DNA from: Candidatus Poseidoniaceae archaeon
GTDB taxonomy: Archaea > Thermoplasmatota > Poseidoniia > Poseidoniales > Poseidoniaceae
Assembly: GCA_949538025.1 (NCBI GenBank)
Contig: CATISI010000216.1
Span: 1-32,522 of the forward strand
DNA length: 32,522 nt
Reading direction: 5' to 3'
The notes under the pieces are model-generated. The model saw nothing but the letters and a program-made list of their open reading frames with translations. It did not search any database and was not told the origin of the DNA. Below, piece by piece: positions 1 to 8,322 of this stretch. Position 1 is the first letter of the stretch. Each line of letters starts with the position of its first letter. Made by a program: the position numbers and the translations under genes.

Positions 1-530
1 ATGATTGATTGGTTTCGTTTCTTGTAAAACACGTACGACCAAATGGCGATAATAATCGCTAGATTTGTGAGCCACACCCAAGGCGTGCTCCATCGATAAC
101 CATCGACTCGAATGTCACTAAATGGTGCCAAAAACGGTGTAGGAAAGAACTTCGCGGTATGCGTCGGTATGTCGTTGAAGATGTGGATGAACCAAGGAAG
201 CCATAACCAAACTGCAGCGTTTCGTGCTGAGAGGGAATGATCGGTAAACAACCGTTTAGAAACGCCTCGTTTCTCGAAGAAAATCCAAGTAAACAAGAAC
301 CCGATCGTCGCCCAAACGAGACTATGGGTGACTTGGTATGCTTCCCATGCGTACCATCCAAAATCAGCGGTGAGCGTATTCTCATCAATTTCGGGGCGTT
401 CATCCAAAAAGAAGGAGTTCGGAACAAAAACGAGCAGGTCTGGAAGGACGCCCATCAATCCGGCGACCCAGAATTTCGTACGTCCATTTGTCGCACCCGA
501 ACCCATCAACCAGTGTGAGGCGACATCCAT
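1..530 (-). CDS. Membrane protein, YdjM-like / LexA-binding-type putative metal-dependent hydrolase family (C-terminus truncated by window edge)
   Basis: Manual reverse-complement translation from ATG at 530 is open through base 1: MDVASHWLMGSGATNGRTKFWVAGLMGVLPDLLVFVPNSFFLDERPEIDENTLTADFGWYAWEAYQVTHSLVWATIGFLFTWIFFEKRG...; several hydrophobic helices, early H and a later THS motif. Not in the supplied ORF track because no stop lies in the window. Confidence 0.72.
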   Translation of the reverse strand, partial: MDVASHWLMGSGATNGRTKFWVAGLMGVLPDLLVFVPNSFFLDERPEIDENTLTADFGWYAWEAYQVTHSLVWATIGFLFTWIFFEKRGVSKRLFTDHSLSARNAAVWLWLPWFIHIFNDIPTHTAKFFPTPFLAPFSDIRVDGYRWSTPWVWLTNLAIIIAIWSYVFYKKRNQSI

Positions 531-593
531 AATACAACCTCAACGCATTGAGAATTAAATTTTAGCACAAGACCGAACTAAATTCTAGAAGCA

Positions 594-3500
594 TCATTTT
601 CGATGAACCCATTGCTGGGTTGATTGGTCTCGGTAGAACCATTGTTGGCTCCCTGATGGATGTTCAATCCACTCCATACCGTCACGCATCGCTCCACGTG
701 TCGCATATTGTGGATATTCAATGGAGGGAGCTTGTTCAATGCCATCGCCCTCTTTTCGTCGCATCATAATCAACCCAACCAATATGACAATGACCACTCC
801 TGCAACCCCAACAAGCATGTTTGAGGCGAGTGTATTTTCATTCGAACTTGCTCCTTTCAGTTCGTATTGTTCATCCGAGCAGCCTTTTGCATCAGCGATA
901 TGGACTGCATCTGTGTTTGCACATTCATCGTTTGCATCGTACACGCCATCACCATCTGAATCCATTTGCCATGTTGAGCATCCATTCGGCGCTACAGAAT
1001 CAGCGAGTGTGTTTGGACAAAGGTCGAATTTGTTGAAAATCCCGTCCTCATCATCATCTCGCTGATTCCATGAACATCCATATTCATCCACTGATTCGTT
1101 CAATTCAGTGTTTGGACATGTATCGATAGACGTACAGTTCGATGGACCCGACGAAGCGGCATCTCTATTGCAAATTAAATCCAAATCAGTATCGACTTGA
1201 AGATCTGAACAACCTGAATCATCTATTTCAGCCCCGATAGCGGTGACCTGGCACACATCCCAATAATCATTGATTGAATCTTGGTCGGAATCACGTTGCT
1301 TTCTGTCACACCCGTTGCTGTCCGCATCTCCGGGAATTTCTGTGTATTCACACAAATCATTGCCGTTGTCAACTCCATCGCCATCGCTGTCCTGTTGTGC
1401 CCAACTACAACCACTGCTGTCGATGCTTACACCAGTTGAGGTGCCCGGACACTTGTCTTCGCCCGTGCAATCGGATGGGCCGTCACTTGGAGCATCATCG
1501 TTGCAGATGCCATCGTAATCTTCGTCAACCTGACCTTCTGTACAGCCATTTTCATCAGTACTCACGCCTGCAGGCGAGTCCATACAAAGGTCAACAAAAT
1601 TCGCTGCACCGTCGCCATCATCATCGAGTTGTTCTTCACTGCATCCAGTTTCATCTACCGTCCATTGAATATCTGTCAATGGGCATGCGTCAACAGAGTT
1701 GTTGAACCCGTCACCATCGGAATCTTTGGCCATTGAAATGTAGTTATCGTTTCGACCTGGCTTGATGAGTACAACCTCCTCATCTGGGTGATACAATGGT
1801 GCAACAACATCACTTGACCTGTACACTTCGCTTTCAGCGAGAAAGCTGAGATTGCCCTCATCAATTGAATATGTCTTGAGAATCGTTGTCGCTCCCTCTT
1901 GATCATCATCACATCTCCAAGAGCAATATTCCAGCAATACAGTGACGTAAATCATTCTCTGATTCTTTGAGAATTGGATGTCAATAATTTCTGAATCGTT
2001 TTCTGTTACAGCAATAGTGGTTGCTATGGTTAATTTCGATGCTGAATAGGTCATGATTTCCTCATCCAAATGAAGGAGGAAGTGCCCCCCATCAGAGGTG
2101 AGTTGCATCGTATGTGAACCCCTCATAGCACGTGTCTCTACAAATTCATAATTCTGCGCGTCCCAGACGATAATCTGCGATCCATCGCCTCCAAAGAGCC
2201 AGTTACCGTCGTATGAGAATTGGAACAAACTGGGAGCAAAATTGCTGTCTTCTATCAATATTGACTGCATTGAACCGTCAAGCAGAATGGTCCGTACTCT
2301 GTACCCCGAATTGTATGCAGACAGCACAATCATGTTTCCATCAGGTGAATACGTTGTGCTGTCGGCCCTGACACCCCTACAATCTGAGAGAAACACTTGG
2401 AGTTCAGATAACACCTGAGTTTGTACATTCCAAGTTTGAAATTCACATTCCGAGTCATCGTTGCTTATGGTCAACAACAACTCTTGGCTATCCGGGCTCC
2501 ATTCGTAATCATTGAAGAAAAAATTTCCAGGTGCGTATATCGTGTACACAACTGAAAGATCCTTGTCCATGACAACAACTTCCCCATATGAGGGAGACTT
2601 TCTTGCAGCGATATAATTCCCATTTGGGGCATATTCAAGGTACGCATAATTTTTTGAATTTTCGATTTGCGTTCCGTTAAAATCCCACAAAATATTCTCT
2701 GGACAGTCATTGAATGGATCCAACGGGCATTCGTCGCTTTCATCACTCAACTCATCGCCATCTGAATCTCTCTGCACAGGCGAGCAGCCATTACGATCTG
2801 TCTTCGAATTGGTTGTGGAGTTGGGACAAACATCATCTGAGTCGGCTATTCCGTCACCATCTGAATCCAACAATTGAGAGACTGAGCAACCCTTCGCATC
2901 GACAGATGAGGTGTCCTTCGTGCGAGGGCAGTCATCGAATTTGTCATTGATTCCATCTCCATCGGTATCTCGTTGGCTCGATGAGCAACCCGATGTATTC
3001 GATTCCTCTTCAGTAGGGGTTTCTGGACACTGGTCTTTGGAATCATCTACACCATCTTCATCCTGATCTGGCATGTAGCCAACCAACCTCGTGGTATCGT
3101 AGCCACCAGATACGAGAACAAAAATTTCAGAATCATTAGCTGAAAAACTTGCGTCCTTGTTGCCATAGGACACGTCTAAATCTCGTTCAAAGTCCCAATC
3201 CATTGTTGAGTAAATTCCGATGTCACCATTCGAATAAGAACCAATTGTTTGGAGAAATGACGTTCCATCATGTGAAAATTTTGCCTCTCCTACTGTATAT
3301 TGGATTGTATCACTTAGCGTGTAGTCGTTGGTCGAATACACGTAGGAGCTTGAACCGTCGTTTGCTATGAGGGCATCACCATCAGGGGATGCGGCAAAGT
3401 CATACACTGGACTTTGGATTGTAAACGAACGTGTTAGCACCCATCTTTTCCCTGCGAGAGGGACGTCTTGATACTCGTAGACGTTCCCTGATCCATCCGA

Positions 3501-4139
3501 GCCTACGTACCAAATTTTTTCTTCGCTGGGATGGTGAGCCACCAATATTCCGGTAGAAGAAGCACCTTCAACTTCATTCCAATCAGGAGCTTCATACATG
3601 TGACCGCCGTTGTTGCCTGTGGCGACAATGACACGAGTGCTATCTCCGGACCATGTGACAGAATTGAAAAAGAAATTATCTGCTGTAGAGCGAGATTGAC
3701 TGACTACCTCCGTCCATGTCGCTGTTTCAACGACCGAGAATGCTTCTGGTGAGCGCAATGCCAGGTACTGCCCGTCTGGCGAAAAAATGACATCTCGCAA
3801 AGAATCGCTGTTCTGAATCGTATGGAGGAGGCTCAAATCCTGAGTGTTGTATACGATTACATCACCATTTTCATCATCGCAACCTTCTGAGTAAATGGCA
3901 AGCATGTCGAGAGTGCTAGCTGCGGTGATGATATAATCAGAACCATAGTAACTCCTACAGCCATCATTAACAAAAATTTCTCTGTGAATCACCCAATCTC
4001 CATAATGCACTGAACGCCCCGAAGTCGCTTGATTATCGTCTTTCTTCGGAGAAAAGTCATGCATGTGGATTGGACTTGTTGAACAAAGGATGAAGAGCAC
4101 TGAAAGAAATACAGGAAGAATCGAATTACGACTACTCAT
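594..4139 (-). CDS. Large secreted/membrane-anchored protein: beta-propeller (WD40-like) segments plus two arrays of thrombospondin type-3 (calcium-binding DxDxDG) repeats, C-terminal TM helix
   Basis: ORF 594..4184; likely start MSSRNSILPVFLSVLFILC (signal peptide) at 4139. Repeated DSDGDGxxDxxDxCP units; propeller-like phrases (FSPDGQYLALRS, YSPDGNMIVLSAY, FSYDGNWLFGGDG); TM near the C-terminus (MLVGVAGVVIVILVGLIMMRRKE), then a W-rich tail (MEWIEHPSGSQQWFYRDQSTQQWVHRK). Confidence 0.9.
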   Translation of the reverse strand: MSSRNSILPVFLSVLFILCSTSPIHMHDFSPKKDDNQATSGRSVHYGDWVIHREIFVNDGCRSYYGSDYIITAASTLDMLAIYSEGCDDENGDVIVYNTQDLSLLHTIQNSDSLRDVIFSPDGQYLALRSPEAFSVVETATWTEVVSQSRSTADNFFFNSVTWSGDSTRVIVATGNNGGHMYEAPDWNEVEGASSTGILVAHHPSEEKIWYVGSDGSGNVYEYQDVPLAGKRWVLTRSFTIQSPVYDFAASPDGDALIANDGSSSYVYSTNDYTLSDTIQYTVGEAKFSHDGTSFLQTIGSYSNGDIGIYSTMDWDFERDLDVSYGNKDASFSANDSEIFVLVSGGYDTTRLVGYMPDQDEDGVDDSKDQCPETPTEEESNTSGCSSSQRDTDGDGINDKFDDCPRTKDTSSVDAKGCSVSQLLDSDGDGIADSDDVCPNSTTNSKTDRNGCSPVQRDSDGDELSDESDECPLDPFNDCPENILWDFNGTQIENSKNYAYLEYAPNGNYIAARKSPSYGEVVVMDKDLSVVYTIYAPGNFFFNDYEWSPDSQELLLTISNDDSECEFQTWNVQTQVLSELQVFLSDCRGVRADSTTYSPDGNMIVLSAYNSGYRVRTILLDGSMQSILIEDSNFAPSLFQFSYDGNWLFGGDGSQIIVWDAQNYEFVETRAMRGSHTMQLTSDGGHFLLHLDEEIMTYSASKLTIATTIAVTENDSEIIDIQFSKNQRMIYVTVLLEYCSWRCDDDQEGATTILKTYSIDEGNLSFLAESEVYRSSDVVAPLYHPDEEVVLIKPGRNDNYISMAKDSDGDGFNNSVDACPLTDIQWTVDETGCSEEQLDDDGDGAANFVDLCMDSPAGVSTDENGCTEGQVDEDYDGICNDDAPSDGPSDCTGEDKCPGTSTGVSIDSSGCSWAQQDSDGDGVDNGNDLCEYTEIPGDADSNGCDRKQRDSDQDSINDYWDVCQVTAIGAEIDDSGCSDLQVDTDLDLICNRDAASSGPSNCTSIDTCPNTELNESVDEYGCSWNQRDDDEDGIFNKFDLCPNTLADSVAPNGCSTWQMDSDGDGVYDANDECANTDAVHIADAKGCSDEQYELKGASSNENTLASNMLVGVAGVVIVILVGLIMMRRKEGDGIEQAPSIEYPQYATRGAMRDGMEWIEHPSGSQQWFYRDQSTQQWVHRK
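870..1730 (-). repeat. Second TSP type-3 repeat array within the 594..4139 CDS
   Basis: Successive DSDGDGFNNSVDACP, DDDGDGAANFVDLC, DEDYDGICND, DSDGDGVDNGNDLC, DSDQDSINDYWDVC, DTDLDLICNR, DDDEDGIFNKFDLCP, DSDGDGVYDANDEC units in the translation; boundaries approximate. Confidence 0.8.
2700..3075 (-). repeat. First TSP type-3 repeat array within the 594..4139 CDS
   Basis: DQDEDGVDDSKDQCP, DTDGDGINDKFDDCP, DSDGDGIADSDDVCP, DSDGDELSDESDECP units; boundaries approximate. Confidence 0.8.
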
Positions 4140-4249
4140 CGATTCAATACTCGGCTCTGCCCTACATAGGTGTTTAGCCGACACTTTGCGCGAGAAAACA
4201 GAGGGATAATGTTCAAGTCCATCGGGGTGTTGGTATGGGAGTGAGTCAA

Positions 4250-5179
4250 ATGTCAGATGTTCACAATGTCATCATTATCGGTTCTGGACCTGCTGGATAT
4301 ACTGCTGGTTTGTACGCAGCTCGAGCCATGCTCGAGCCTCTTATGTTCGCTGGTTACATGTCCGGTGGCCAGTTGATGCTCACCAGTGATATCGAGAATT
4401 TTCCAGGTTATCCGGAAGGCATTGGTGGTCCAGAGATGATGATGCAGCTTCGTGAGCAAGCAGAACGATTCGGTTTGAGCGTTCAAGACAAGAACGTCGA
4501 GTCGGTCGACACCTCCTCTCGACCGTTCAAGGTCACCGTTGAAGGTGAAGATTTCCTCGCTCATTCGCTGATTGTATCCACAGGTGCGGAATCCATTTGG
4601 CTCGACGCACCCGGTGAAGCAGACCAGAAAGGACGAGGCATTTCCACTTGCGCAACGTGTGATGGGGCCTTTTTCAAAGAGGAGGAAGTTCTCGTTATCG
4701 GTGGTGGAGATTCTGCTTGTGAAGAAGCAACCTTCCTCACTCGCTTTGCTTCAAAGGTCACGTTGATTCATCGTCGGGATGTCTTCCGAGCATCAACCAT
4801 CATGTATGAGCGTGCTGCGAACCATCCTAAGATTGAGATCAAAACGTTCCGTCAAGTCAAGGAATGGCTGAGCGATGAGAAGGGACTGACCGGAGCCGTT
4901 CTCGAGGACCCAAGAGATGGGTCGACCGAAGAGATTGCTGCAACAGGGGCGTTCATTGCCATTGGTCACAAACCAATCACCAGTTTCCTGAACGGACAAG
5001 TTGAAACCGATGAAAACGGCTACATCATTCACAAGAAACACACCATGACTTCGGTTGATGGTGTCTTTGCAGCAGGTGACGTTGTCGACACCCGTTACAA
5101 GCAAGCCATTACCGCAGCGGGAATGGGTTGCCAAGCCGCAATGGATGCAGAAAAGTGGCTTGAAGAGAACCTTCATTGA
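4250..5179 (+). CDS. trxB: Thioredoxin reductase (FAD/NAD-dependent)
   Basis: GSGPAGYTAGLYAARA dinucleotide motif, redox CATC (CATCDGAFF), second GGGDSACEEA motif and C-terminal VFAAGDVVDTRYKQAITAAGMGCQAAMDAEKWL. Track ORF starts 4235; MSDVHNVIIIG at 4250 preferred. Confidence 0.95.
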   Translation: MSDVHNVIIIGSGPAGYTAGLYAARAMLEPLMFAGYMSGGQLMLTSDIENFPGYPEGIGGPEMMMQLREQAERFGLSVQDKNVESVDTSSRPFKVTVEGEDFLAHSLIVSTGAESIWLDAPGEADQKGRGISTCATCDGAFFKEEEVLVIGGGDSACEEATFLTRFASKVTLIHRRDVFRASTIMYERAANHPKIEIKTFRQVKEWLSDEKGLTGAVLEDPRDGSTEEIAATGAFIAIGHKPITSFLNGQVETDENGYIIHKKHTMTSVDGVFAAGDVVDTRYKQAITAAGMGCQAAMDAEKWLEENLH

Positions 5180-5219
5180 GCAACGATGTCTATTTCATTA
5201 TGGATCAATACGCATCAAC

Positions 5220-6374
5220 ATGGTCGATATGCAACGGCATGCCCGTCATCTTGTTCTTCCACAAGTTGGGATTGAAGGGCAAGAGAGGTTGGCCAAGGCC
5301 AAAGTGTTCGTTGTTGGTGCAGGTGGACTAGGAAGCCCCGTGCTTCTCTATCTGGCCGCAGCAGGTGTTGGAACCATTGGTGTCATCGATGATGATTGGG
5401 TCGACATTTCAAATCTTCAACGTCAAGTCCTTCATCGAACTGAAGACGTTGGTCGGATGAAGGTTGAATCTGCCAAAGAACAACTTCTCGCGCTCGATCC
5501 AAATCTGAACATTGTTGAGCATAAAGAGAGACTCAGCCCTGCGAATGCACTTGAATTGTTCAAAGGCTGGGACGTGGTCGTGGATGGGACCGATAACATT
5601 CCAACTCGCTACCTGATTGATGATGCATGTCATCTTCTCTCGATTCCTTGGGTCTACGGATCAATCCACCGATTTGAGGGTCAAGTCTCGTTCTTTTCAT
5701 CAAAAGAAGACCGCCGTTATCGGGATTTATTCCCTGAAGCACCTCCGGCTGGAGCCCTGCAAAACTGTGCTGAAGCTGGCGTGTTTGGTGTTCTTCCGGG
5801 TGTTGTTGGCAGTCTTCAGGCGACGGAGGTGATCAAGCACATCGTTGGAATGGGGTCGAGCCTTATTGGTCGTCTACTCCTATACGATGCAGAATCAATG
5901 ACTATGCAATCGTTGCAATTTGGTGCTCTTGACTTCAAACCAGATATCACCGACTTGTCCCATTCTCAAGCGTTGTTTGACGATCCTGTCTACTGCACGC
6001 CACGCCCTCAGCAAGTTCAAGAAGACGAAGTTGCAGGGGAATCTATGATGCAATCCATCACTGTGCCTGAATTGAAATCAAAGCAACAAACAGGATGGAA
6101 TCCCTTCATTGTCGACGTTCGAAGCGATGAGGAACTTCAACAAATTCGACTTGCAACATTCGATTTGCATGTCATTCACGACGTTGCGAATACGGCATCG
6201 GAAGATATTCCTCGCGACCGTGATGTTGTGGTTATCTGTCGAAGCGGTATGCGTTCTCAAATGGCTATTTTGTTGCTTAACCAATCGGGCATCGAATCCA
6301 GTCGCTTGTACAACCTCACCGGTGGTATCATGGCATGGGGTCAAATGGCTCCAGAAGACATTGTTCACGGCTAA
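5220..6374 (+). CDS. moeB: ThiF/MoeB-family E1-like adenylyltransferase fused to C-terminal rhodanese domain (MOCS3/Uba4-like)
   Basis: RHLVLPQVGIEGQERLAKAKVFVVGAGGLGSPVLLYLAAAGVGTIGVIDDDWVDISNLQRQVLH; GALQNCAEAGVFGVLPGVVGSLQATEVIK; rhodanese domain with VVVICRSGMRSQMA active-site loop. ORF opens at 5055, but similarity begins at MVDMQRHARH (5220). Confidence 0.9.
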   Translation: MVDMQRHARHLVLPQVGIEGQERLAKAKVFVVGAGGLGSPVLLYLAAAGVGTIGVIDDDWVDISNLQRQVLHRTEDVGRMKVESAKEQLLALDPNLNIVEHKERLSPANALELFKGWDVVVDGTDNIPTRYLIDDACHLLSIPWVYGSIHRFEGQVSFFSSKEDRRYRDLFPEAPPAGALQNCAEAGVFGVLPGVVGSLQATEVIKHIVGMGSSLIGRLLLYDAESMTMQSLQFGALDFKPDITDLSHSQALFDDPVYCTPRPQQVQEDEVAGESMMQSITVPELKSKQQTGWNPFIVDVRSDEELQQIRLATFDLHVIHDVANTASEDIPRDRDVVVICRSGMRSQMAILLLNQSGIESSRLYNLTGGIMAWGQMAPEDIVHG

Positions 6375-6424
6375 TTCGTGGGTGAGGTTCAAAGAGCCGG
6401 AGGTCTCGTTTCCTCTTGGTCATC

Positions 6425-7450
6425 ATGGGAAAGGTCATCGTTGCTGATGAGAATCAGGGTCGTCGTACTCTTCTCGCATCAACGCTTGAACGTGAAGGAT
6501 TTGATGTCACTCGGGCCGGAACATTACGCCAAGCAGAAGGTACGGCCCTTGCCGTCATGCCCGAGGTGGTTCTGCTTGATGGTGAGTGGAAATCAGGCGA
6601 TGCCATTGATGCTGCTCAACGGTTAATGGGCGATCCAGAATTTGCTTTCAAATGCCGAATCGTTTTGTTGTCCCGTTCTACGACACCGGATTTCATGTTG
6701 GTAGCTGCGAAGGCTGGAATCCACGAGGTGATTGGCAAACCAGTCGACATGAAGGTTCTTGTCGACCAACTTTGGAAACACAGTCGCAAACAATTCATTC
6801 CCCCTCCAGCAGACGTCACGCTCGACACAGGTGGTGGTTCGTTCGATGTTGCGGTTATGGCCGGTGGAGGGGGATGGGCGTTACCGATGCTCAAGGGGCT
6901 TGTCGGACCCGACCGTATCAACGAGTCTTTCATTAACGAAATTCTTGTCCAGATGGGCGAAGAAGGGATGGACGTTGACTTGGACTTGGAGGCAACGGAC
7001 TTGTCAAATCTTCTTCGCGTCGCACTCAACCGTCTGGTGCAAGATAGTGGAGATGCAGGCGAAGCAACAGGGCCATCGTTTGAAGACTTGAAGAAAAAGA
7101 AATCTCTTGGCGATTTGAACGAGCAACCAACACCTGTTTCAGCAGGTGGAATGGAATCTATTTTGGAACAGCAAGCTGAAAACATTGCTGATGAGATTGA
7201 ATCAAAAATGGATGATATCCTCGACGAAGTGCCAGAACAAATTGCGCTCCTTCCTGAGGATGACCTCGATCGGATTGACCCTCAAGTCTTGCGAATGACA
7301 CGACTGACAACTGAAATGGTTCATGAATTAATGTGGGATTTGGGACGACCGGGAGCCGTCGCTGATATCACACTCATGACGCGAATTGAGGATGCAGCAG
7401 AAATGCTCGGTGATGTCCTCTCGTCGTTGCCAGAATCAGAAGAGGAATGA
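6425..7450 (+). CDS. Response-regulator receiver-like domain protein with uncharacterised C-terminal region
   Basis: N-terminus MGKVIVADENQGRRTLLASTLEREGFDV...EVVLLDGEWKSG...IVLLSRS...GIHEVIGKPVDMKVL matches the receiver fold (acidic pair, phospho-Asp, Thr/Ser, Lys). Remainder has a Gly-rich stretch and acidic helices. Confidence 0.75.
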   Translation: MGKVIVADENQGRRTLLASTLEREGFDVTRAGTLRQAEGTALAVMPEVVLLDGEWKSGDAIDAAQRLMGDPEFAFKCRIVLLSRSTTPDFMLVAAKAGIHEVIGKPVDMKVLVDQLWKHSRKQFIPPPADVTLDTGGGSFDVAVMAGGGGWALPMLKGLVGPDRINESFINEILVQMGEEGMDVDLDLEATDLSNLLRVALNRLVQDSGDAGEATGPSFEDLKKKKSLGDLNEQPTPVSAGGMESILEQQAENIADEIESKMDDILDEVPEQIALLPEDDLDRIDPQVLRMTRLTTEMVHELMWDLGRPGAVADITLMTRIEDAAEMLGDVLSSLPESEEE

Positions 7451-7454
7451 CGGT

Positions 7455-8252
7455 ATGAAGAAAATTCCTCGACCATCGGTTTCGCAACTTCCGAAGCCTT
7501 CAGAACTCCATCTTATCGATGGTCGTAAAAACCTTCAACAAATGAAGCAACAGAAGGTTCGATTGTATCAATGGCGAGCATTGTTTGGTCTTGCTGTACT
7601 GGTCCTTTGTGGTGTTGCAGGCTACTTTTTGTTTCAAGATGCTGTGAACATCATCGACTGGATCAAGAGTTTCGGAATTTGGTCACCCGTGCTGTTCACG
7701 ATTGCTCTATCGTTAGCTATTGTTCTTCTTTTGCCAACACCATTTGTAAAGGTCGGTGCAGGTGCCATTTTCCCGTTCTGGATGGCTGTCGCCGTGAACT
7801 TTGTTGCATCAATGGTTGGAGGTTTCATTGCATTCGTTCTTGGAAGATGGCTGTTCCGAGAATCCATTCAAGAAGCCATCCAAAACGATCGGAGGATGCT
7901 CAACATTGAAGCAGCACTAGGCGAGGACGCGATGCGAATCTCGGTCTTAGTTCGTCTTTCACCAATTCTTCCTGATGAGTGGCTCAACTACATCATGTCG
8001 GCGACTCCAGTGACACTTCGCGTGTTCTTACTCTCGAACCTTTCAAGTCTAATCTACTGCCTGATTTACGCATACTACGGCCATGCTCTTGGCTCGATTG
8101 CTCTCAGTCGTTCAGGGATGGCTGGTTTGACTGAGTCGAGTGGAGGATTATTCTTGCTCCTCCTTGGTATTGTTGCAACAGTCTTGGCGACAGTTCTCGT
8201 GACACGGACCTCAATTCGCGTGCTCAAGGACGCTATCGGGGAAGATGAGTGA
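7455..8252 (+). CDS. VTT/DedA-family (TVP38/TMEM64, SNARE-associated) membrane protein
   Basis: Multiple TM helices; LPTPFVKVGAGAIFPFWMAVAVNFVASMVGGFIAFVLGRWLFRESI and LSPILPDEWLNYIMSATPVTLRVF resemble the VTT domain. Start at MKKIPRPSV (7455). Confidence 0.8.
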   Translation: MKKIPRPSVSQLPKPSELHLIDGRKNLQQMKQQKVRLYQWRALFGLAVLVLCGVAGYFLFQDAVNIIDWIKSFGIWSPVLFTIALSLAIVLLLPTPFVKVGAGAIFPFWMAVAVNFVASMVGGFIAFVLGRWLFRESIQEAIQNDRRMLNIEAALGEDAMRISVLVRLSPILPDEWLNYIMSATPVTLRVFLLSNLSSLIYCLIYAYYGHALGSIALSRSGMAGLTESSGGLFLLLLGIVATVLATVLVTRTSIRVLKDAIGEDE

Positions 8253-8322
8253 GGCCTTTTGCCAAATCCGTGAATCCATAGCCTTGATACAAGGTGCCTC
8301 TTCGCCAACATGGGGCGGGGTC

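Noticed and set aside
870-3075. GAT/TCA-rich periodic DNA in the first large gene as a DNA-level repeat element
   Set aside because: Periodicity is explained by codons of TSP type-3 Asp-rich repeats in the protein.
721-3752. Numerous 60-143 aa plus-strand ORFs opposite the 594..4139 CDS
   Set aside because: They are shadow ORFs within a strongly supported repeat-containing CDS; translations are low-complexity (H/R/S-rich) without domain character.
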